DNA from: Coprinellus micaceus
Lineage: Eukaryota; Basidiomycota; Agaricomycetes; Agaricales; Psathyrellaceae
Direction of reading: 5' to 3'
DNA: 64,000 nt
Assembly: GCA_951394405.1 (NCBI GenBank)
Contig: OX596340.1
Location: 1,240,001 to 1,304,000 of the forward strand
Every line of letters starts with the position of its first letter. Position 1 is the stretch's first letter. This document shows, piece after piece, positions 57,337 through 64,000 of the stretch. A program made the translations under genes and the position numbers. A model generated the notes under the pieces. That model saw only the letters and a list, made by a program, of their open reading frames with translations. It did not search any database and was not told where the DNA came from.

Positions 57337-59778
57337 CTAACTCCAGACGTCCAGCATCAAGCGTGACCGCTCCTTGAGGAGCTTGAGTTCAGCCGCACCC
57401 TCGACCTCCGCAGAGCCGCCTTTGGCCTCACCAAGGATCTTCGCAAGGACCTCCTCGACCTGCTTGCTCATGTTCTTGGCCTCACCACAGATATACACAT
57501 ATCCCTTGCCCTCCAAGATAGCCTGGGAAATGTGCTCCCGATCATCCCATATCAAATCCTGCACGTAGATCTTGCTTCCGTCGGGCTTGTACTTCTCGCG
57601 CGAGAAGGCGGTGTGCAAAACGAACTTGCCCTTAAGCTCCTGGGAGTACCCGTCCCACTCGTCCTTGTACAAGAAGTCCTCGTCGGAGCGGCGGCAGCCG
57701 TAGAACAGCGATATCCGTCCCCAGTCGTTGAGGGCGTCAGGTCCATTCTTCTCGATCGCACGGCGGGCGAGGGCAACACGTTCTTGGATGAATCCACGGA
57801 AGGGGGCAACACCCTGAAAAAGGTAGAGAGATTAGCGCAAAGTTCGAAGATCTATCAATGGGGTGACGCACAGTTCCAGGGCCAATCATGATGACGGGGC
57901 TCTTGGGGTTCGTGGGGAGACGGAACGTCGATCGCCGGACATGGATTGGCGCCTTGTACGTCGTGCCTTCCTTGTAAGCGCCACGAGGGCCCTCGATGAG
58001 GTACGCCGGGACAGAAACCTTCTCGCCATCGTTGGCGCTCGTAATAGGTGTGGGCTCGTTGTTGGCAGCGTGCTTGAGGTTGAGAAGGAAGTTGGAACCG
58101 AGACCATGCACCCACTTCTTGGTAACGACCTCACTGGGCTTGTTCTCATGCTTGAGAACGACAACAGTAGCGTGGATCGAACCGGGGTGGAGCTTGGGGC
58201 TAGAAGAGATGGAGTAGTACCGGGGTTGGAGACGGGGAATAGCAGAAACGATGATATCGAAGGGGATCTTCCATGGGGTAGTGCTCGCTGGCGTGGGGGC
58301 GGCCTCGATATCGTTTCCAGCAGCAAGTTGTAGAATCTCGCCCAACTTGAGGCAACCCTCAGCAACGACGGTGTGGTACTTGTCCTTGTTCTGGTTAAGA
58401 TCCCTCATATAGGCCTCAGCCTCGGGGGTCGGAGCGAACTTGGCGAGTGATCCGAGAATCTGGCGACCAGCGACGGCGTTGATATCGATGTAGTGTCGGA
58501 GGACGGTGGCGTAGGTAGTAGGGACAGGGAAGGGAACCTTGGCAAGAGCAGGGTCGAGAGATTCGATACCGATGACGGTATCTTGGTTGTCGTGAAGCCC
58601 GAGCGTACACAAAAGACGCTCAACCTCCAAATCGGGGTTAATGGGCCAAACACCCAAGTGGTCACCATGCTGGTAGGTGATACCAGAGCCTTCGGTGTTA
58701 AACTCGATGTGGACACAATTGCGGTCTGCGCGAGTCTCGAAGAGCTCACGGGCGACGTTGATGGGGGCAGCGTAGGGGTTCTTCGCATCGTGGATGCCCT
58801 TGGTCTTGGTTAGGGCACGGGCGGAATATTCACCTACACGCGAGGCAATGGATAACGGAATGGTGTCAGAAATGAGATGTTCTGGGGTTTATGCCATGCG
58901 GTAAACGTACCGAGGTAGACCTTTTCAAGGGGATGGGAATCCAACTCCGAAACAACGAAGTCTGCGGAATCACCACCCTGGCCCTCTTCGACGCCCATTG
59001 CCGCAGAGAACGCGTCCCACATGCCGTCCTTCCACTCCAAATAGTCTTCCTCCATGCTCTTGTCGTCGTCACCCTCGCCACGTTCGCCGATGCGGGTCGC
59101 ACCCATCTTGGCGAGTGCAGCGTCGACACGACGGCCAATAACGTTGTAGTGCTCGTAGGTCTTGTTGCCCAAACCGAAGACGACATACTTGAGGCCATTG
59201 AGGTCCCGGCCACCGTTGGTAAATTCGAATGAGTCGTCTTCAAAGTTCTGCATCAGCTGCACTGCATTATCGGTAGGTTCGCCTTCTCCGTAAGTGGCCA
59301 TGACAAAGACCGCTGCGCAATCTTCTGGGAGCTGGTCGAGGTTCTCGAAGTCGTATTCTTCAGGATCGCAGACGAGTGAGGAGAGACCGAACTTCTGTTT
59401 GGCCTCCTTGGCGAGACGGATGGCGTACTCCTCAGCAGTTCCTGTTTGTGAGCCGTAGAAGATCACAATCCTCTTTTTCTGTAAATAGCCTATAAGCGCT
59501 CTATCAACGAAGCAAACAGAGCTTGAACGTACGCCGTCCTTCATCTTAGCGATGAAGTCCCTGGGGTTGCCGGAACCATTTGCTGCAGACTTGGAGGCGA
59601 CGGGGGCGATCTTGGGCTTGGATGCGGAGAAGAGCTGGTCCTTGAAGAGGTAGAGGCCAGCCAATACGACGCCCAGGCCGAGGACGACCACGTCGGACGA
59701 CGAGGTAGTCATGCCGGTGGCGGATAGAGCAAAGGGTATAGCTGCAGAGTAGGCTGTTCGGTTATCATCCTTGTCCAT
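57337..59778 (-). CDS. CPR1: NADPH-cytochrome P450 reductase
   Basis: This diflavin reductase passes electrons from NADPH through FAD and FMN to microsomal P450s and related acceptors. The start at 59778 (MDKDDNRTAYSAAIP) is followed by an N-terminal membrane anchor (VVVLGLGVVLAGLYLF). The FMN site is FYGSQTGTAEEYA with ATYGEGEPTDNA, and the FAD site is PRLQPRYYSISSSPKLHPG. The NADPH-binding block is [20 protein letters not shown] across an intron, then YGCRRSDEDFLYKDEW and YICGEAKNMSKQVEE. The protein ends DVWS, with the expected aromatic penultimate to the terminus. Exons are few and large, with short introns at about 58836-58911, 57817-57870 and 59478-59533. Wood- and litter-decay fungi use CPR with large P450 complements for aromatic breakdown. 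Confidence 0.96.
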
Positions 59779-60068
59779 GGTGTGTTGGGGAGAGGAATAC
59801 GGTACCAGGTAGATGGAGAGCCCCAAACTTGCCCTGACTATATAGAAGAAGGGAAACCGGGACGAACGGTGGAGATGATGGAAGGAGAGAAAGGTGGGAC
59901 GTGGCTGCAATCAATTCTCCGCTGCGTGTCTAGTCCCACGTCGGATCATTTTTTGTCCGACCATCTCAAAACCACTACACTTTTCACTACACTCGGTTGT
60001 AGTCTAACGGCCGTTTCCAACAATCTGATAACACATCAGGCCATATCTTATAAATCTACACATATTTT

Positions 60069-61675
60069 TTATGCTCCAGCCAGCTCTGGACCCCCCACAT
60101 CCAGTCGCTCTCGCGAGCCCCACGCAGGATGGGATTCCGGCCGAGCCAGTATCTTCTCTGTAAATAGCACCTGGTCGTTCCCTTCTCCGAGCTCCATCGC
60201 ATACCACTTCTTGGACACCTCACTCCATTTCCTCACCGCATCGGCACTGTAAATGGGCACTGTCAGTCAATGAGCTCATTGCAGCCACCCGAGCTGATCC
60301 ACCGACGGGGTACTCATCTCAGGGAATCAGAAGGAAACTCACTCTGAATGACCTGCGGCAACCCAAACGGCATCCGCAGCCAACCGGCCCCGCTCGCTAA
60401 AGTACCCTTCCTCTTCCCCGAGCTTCCATATCTCCCGAACCAATTTTATAGCCTCAACGCCATCGAAACTTCCGTCGATCCACTTCGCAAACCGTTGCCA
60501 CTTTGCCGCCATCTGGCTTAGGCGCGCATCAGATGCCTTGGACTCTTTCTCTGGCAGCGTGCAGACACTGCAAGTGCAGTCGAATGCATAGTTCGCGCGT
60601 AGGTAGTCTCTGCACAGGGGATAACCTTCAGTAAGGATCTACTCCGAGCCCGCCTTCGCACTCACCTTCTTTGATCCCTTGGCTTCTTGGTGTCGCTATA
60701 CGCTGTGAGCAGCTCCTGCAGAACGGGGGCTGAGCATCCGCTTATCCTAGAAACATGACGCGCCTCTCGCCCCGAAGCGAGGCTTCTGAGTTATCACTTA
60801 CCTCACCCTTCGCAATCGCTTTGATTGCATAGACATACAGAGTCCCTTCCGCGGGCCGGAATGAATAGACAGTGTTGAAGGCACTCGAACAACCGTGGTT
60901 TAGACGGGCCATTCGAGGAAAGATCCCAACCTCCTCCCCCGCGATGACTGCATTGGTCGAGAAGATGGCCAGCCCAAGCTCATCGATATCTTTCGCTGGG
61001 TCCTTGTTCTTTGGAAAGTTGACATACGATAGGTTATAGAAGGCCTGCTTCTGCTCGTCCGTCACCCGGCCCAGCTTCTCGCGGAGAAGGTCGAGCGGTG
61101 AAGATTTGACTACGGCCCCCCGTCAATATCCCTCAGCCTAAAATGTTTAGGGAGAATAGTGCTTACTGGTTGGGGGAACGGTGAACAGAGGTTTCTCGTT
61201 CAGGATAACTTCCCCTCTCTGGCGACGGCGATAGGTGCGGGCAACGGAGCCAGTAGTGCGATCAGAACGAATGGGTTCTCGAGGCGAGGGTAACGGAGGC
61301 TGCTCACTTGAATGTCCCGGATGGCAACTGCTCCCTTGCCCTTGCCAGGAATGTCCAGGACGGTGTACGCTGCCCCAGGGGCGATGTACTCTCCATTAGA
61401 AGAAGGGGCCACAGTAACTCCCTCGGGAGCCCTGACATACCAAGCGTATAGCACCCCTGCTAGGAGACCTATCGAGAGGAGGAGAGTCTGCACCCGGTCA
61501 GCTACTGCGCAGTTAGAGTTTATGTAAATAGTTGTACCTGGATAAGCGACGTTCGCCAGGGGGAGGGTCCAGCCTCTGTTGGTGGTGACGTCGGTGCTGC
61601 TGTGGGCGCTTTCTCCTTCTTCGATGACCTGGCACTCTTCTCAACCTGCTTTTGACGCCTCGTCGCAGGGGCCAT
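60069..61675 (-). CDS. Membrane-anchored SET-domain protein
   Basis: This is a SET-domain protein that probably methylates lysine in an unknown protein. The start at 61675 gives a basic, disordered N-terminus (MAPATRRQKQVEKSARSSKK). After an intron with donor GTACAACTA at about 61540, a transmembrane segment follows (TLLLSIGLLAGVLYAWYV). The SET part begins at YTVLDIPGKGKGAVAIRDIQ and RGEVILNEKPLF. Downstream come FPRMARLNHGCSSAFNTVY (NHxC motif), GEELLTAYSD-like sequence and a cysteine cluster (CTCSVC) after the SET core. The C-terminus is helical, ending at 60069. Most SET proteins lack an N-terminal membrane span, so the anchor is notable. Histone or non-histone targets cannot be told. Confidence 0.8.
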
Positions 61676-61848
61676 GTTGGAAGTACTCGGTCAACCTGTG
61701 AACGCGGCCTGAACGCGTTGGCACCATCAAAATCACGGCAATGCCAAGGAGGCGCGGACGAGCGCTTGTTTCAAGGACGATGTGCATTCAAGAATTACAG
61801 AGATCTGGCAACTATTTACAGAGGAAATCCGACATACCTGCTCAGCAC

Positions 61849-62937
61849 TCATTCATCGAACGAAGACCCGTCCATCCTCACTCCGTGACTCTGCTTAATG
61901 TCCATGCCAAGCAATTTCATCCTCGATATCTCGGTCCGCTCCTGCTGAACCTTCCTCAACTCTTGGAGCTGTTCTCGGGAGAGATACGTGTCTGGTTCTT
62001 CTGCCTTCTTCTTGTGCGCGCTCTTGACTGCTTTGAGGTCGGCCTCGAAGTCGTAAATATCGTCTGTGGGTGGAAGGTATTCTCCTGCACGCATCGCTTG
62101 CATCCGGCGTTCGTATGCCTCCATGTTGTAGTACTTCTCATGGGGAAGGGTAGCTAGGTGGATGGTGAGCACCGTATATAGTAACCATCTCATGAAACAC
62201 ACCTGTGTTGTAGTCTTCGACGAAACGAGTAAACTCTTTCCGCTCGAGGTCCCTCGAAATGGTCTCTGGGTTGATCTTGCGCTCTTCAAGGAGCCATGCA
62301 TTGAATTCATCCCTTTTGTGGATGATGCTGCGTTCCATGAGTCTCCGTTCTGCGTGTATGAACTGTGGACGTACTCAATCTCAGTGATTATTCCATACTT
62401 GCCCCAATGAGATGAGCTGCTCTTTTCCTTCTTCTGCGTAACAATGAGATCGAGAGTCAGTCATGCCCGAAGCATACGCCGAAGACACCGCGGACGCACC
62501 TTTGCTTTCTTCTCCTTCTTTCCTCGTTTCTTATCCCTCTTTTTATCCTTCTTCTTGTCCTTCTTCCGCCGGGAGTGACTGTCGCTCGAGTCGGACGAAG
62601 ACGAGGGAGACCTTGACCTCGACCTTGACCCGCGTTTGCGTCGCTTCTCCGATCTCCTTTCCCTGGAGTGTGAGCGCGAGCGAGATCGACGTTTGCCTCG
62701 TTCCTTCGATCTCGAGCGTGACCTGGATCTCCTGGGCTTGTTTCGACTGCGACCAACGCTTGGACTGCGACTTCTGGCCCGGTCGCGAGAAGCAGAGCGT
62801 CCTCGGTGGTAGTCCCTGTCTCGGTGGTCATGGTGGCGGCTGCTCGACGACGGTCCTCCCCGTCTGGGGTGATTATCTTCGCCTTCATCGTCTCGTTGGC
62901 GCCTGCGTTCTGGCGACCGTCTATGGTGCTCAGGCAT
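61849..62937 (-). CDS. SR-rich nuclear protein (style cell-cycle inhibitor 1-like)
   Basis: The N-terminal half is Arg/Ser dipeptide-rich (RSRSRSRSKERGKRRSRSRS) and typical of nuclear speckle or splicing-associated proteins, followed by a Lys-rich run (DKKKDKKRDKKRGKKEKK). The C-terminal half has a conserved block: WGKYGIITEIE, then HKRDEFNAWLLEERKINPET, EFTRFVEDYNTG, LPHEKYYNMEAYERRMQ, YLSREQLQELRKVQQER and KLLGMDIKQSHGVRMDG. This matches a conserved eukaryotic family annotated SCI1 in plants. At least three introns are present. The start at 62937 is an ATG followed by PEHHRRSPERR. Its molecular function is not established; a splicing link is inferred from the SR domain. Confidence 0.75.
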
Positions 62938-63117
62938 TATTTGCGAATTATGGAGGAATTGTTCGCGGCGCCAAGTGGGAGTCGAGAACAGACCAGCTTG
63001 CGGCGTGTGAAATAGCGTGGGGCAGATCAGAATGGGTCGCCCTGCTACTTGTCAACGACTTCCTGTCCTATTTCTGATTCTCTCCTTCCTCTTTCCCCTC
63101 ATTTTCTCGGGTAGTCG

Positions 63118-64000
63118 ATGGTTACACTTCCGGAAGGGCATGGACAGCAAATCTACGACAACCAGCGCATGATGTCGACTATGGGCGCCTCAGGAGGAAA
63201 TGACCCCGCACCCGCCGACCCGACCCAGGATCAGGGCGACGAGCTTACGACCTTCTTCTGCAAGGCACTCTACGACTACCAGGCCCAGGACAACTCGGCT
63301 CTGTCCTTCAACCAGGGAGATATCATAGAGGTGCTCACACAACAGCCCTCAGGGTGGTGGGACGGGCTGTTAGGGGAGGAACGAGGATGGTTCCCATCCA
63401 ACTATGTCACTATCTTGACCGAGGAGGAGGCGGAGCAGCTCCTAGCGGGACCCGAACAACCTGGTGCAGAGAGCTCGACGGCAGGCCCCGACACCGAGCA
63501 GGCTACAGTGGATATGTCGCACGCTCTGATGGGAGGACACCAGTCGGAAAATGAAGATTGGCTCGACCGCGACGTATCGCAACGCAATGGGGCCCAGACG
63601 GATTCCACACGATCCCGCTCGAATACAGGACCCCCAGCACCCAGCAAGTCTCAGCCAGAGGATTACTGGATTCCGGAAGTTACCCCCGACCATCAGGTAC
63701 GAGCTTAGATCTCCTGTGCACCCGTGCACTTGGTGGCGGCCCCTCCTGATATCTATGCATTCTAGATATGGTTCGTGAACGAAAGAACCGGCGAACGCGC
63801 TCGAGATATACCTCGCGAGTCAGAGGACGAAGTGTCCGATAACGACTTGGCAGGATTCACTTCTCAGTCCAGCTCGAGGTCCACGACTTCTGTCAATATA
63901 CCATTTACCCTCAACGGCAACGCGACCACTACCACTTCGAACGCATCGAGCAGCGTACATTCCCAGTCTACCAAGGATACCGTTCCCACCAGCCGTACCC
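63118..64000 (+). CDS. Cdc25-type Ras guanine-nucleotide exchange factor, N-terminal part (cut by window edge)
   Basis: The start at 63118 (MVTLPEGHGQQIYDNQRM) opens an exon to about 63695. An SH3 domain spans about residues 47-100 (ALYDYQAQDNSALSFNQGDI, GWWDGLLGEERGWFPSNYV). After the intron (donor GTACGAGC, acceptor TTCTAG at 63766), a WW-like segment follows (YWIPEVTPDHQ and IWFVNERTGERARDIP). A Ser/Thr-rich region runs off the right edge. The SH3 plus WW-like N-terminus is typical of basidiomycete Cdc25/RasGEF proteins; the catalytic domain would lie beyond 64000, so this identification is an inference. It is divergent from the SR-rich gene, with 180 bp between starts. Confidence 0.65.

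Overview
The window looks like nuclear DNA of a mushroom-forming basidiomycete (Agaricomycetes), probably a lignocellulose degrader. The coding genes carry many 45-75 bp introns with GTRNGT donors and CTNAY-like branch points. Two secreted AA9 lytic polysaccharide monooxygenases end in fungal CBM1 domains, and conserved eukaryotic genes (midasin, Rpt5, Rrp40, Vps37, Ssr4, Eaf6, cytochrome P450 reductase) lie between lineage-specific secreted or metabolic genes. I saw no bacterial-type operon, CRISPR array, rRNA or convincing tRNA.

Layout. Region 1 (about 1-19 kb) is accessory and loosely packed: an intron-rich M64 peptidase, an L1-domain nucleolar protein, an alpha/beta hydrolase, a quinone oxidoreductase, a secreted three-module cysteine-rich repeat protein and an epoxide hydrolase. 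They are separated by long stretches (2.3-3.7, 6.9-11.5 and 13.1-14.8 kb) with no convincing gene, although a 32-codon ORF with a TATA box lies in one of them. Region 2 (19.0-35.0 kb) is one gene, MDN1/REA1 (midasin), on the minus strand. Its six AAA modules, acidic linker and C-terminal MIDAS domain are all readable. Region 3 (35-43 kb) has a hairpin-rich non-coding block, an F-box gene, then RPT5, EAF6, RRP40 and VPS37 packed with short divergent promoters. Region 4 (43.7-47.0 kb) is a tandem pair of AA9-CBM1 genes. Region 5 (48.5-64 kb) is dense and housekeeping: a Poa1-type macrodomain protein, Ssr4, a histone-fold subunit, a HIT protein, a methyltransferase, She9/Mdm33, NADPH-cytochrome P450 reductase, a membrane-anchored SET-domain protein, an SR-rich protein, and the start of a Cdc25-type Ras exchange factor cut by the right edge.

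The genes do not form one pathway. Three functional themes recur: ribosome and RNA biogenesis (L1-domain protein, midasin, Rrp40), chromatin (Eaf6, Ssr4, histone-fold subunit, SET protein) and extracellular degradation or detoxification (M64, AA9 pair, epoxide hydrolase, quinone reductase, P450 reductase). Exon-intron structures were inferred by hand from frame continuity, splice consensus and family similarity. Where exon coordinates are given, the coding lengths were checked to be divisible by three for the genes marked as such.
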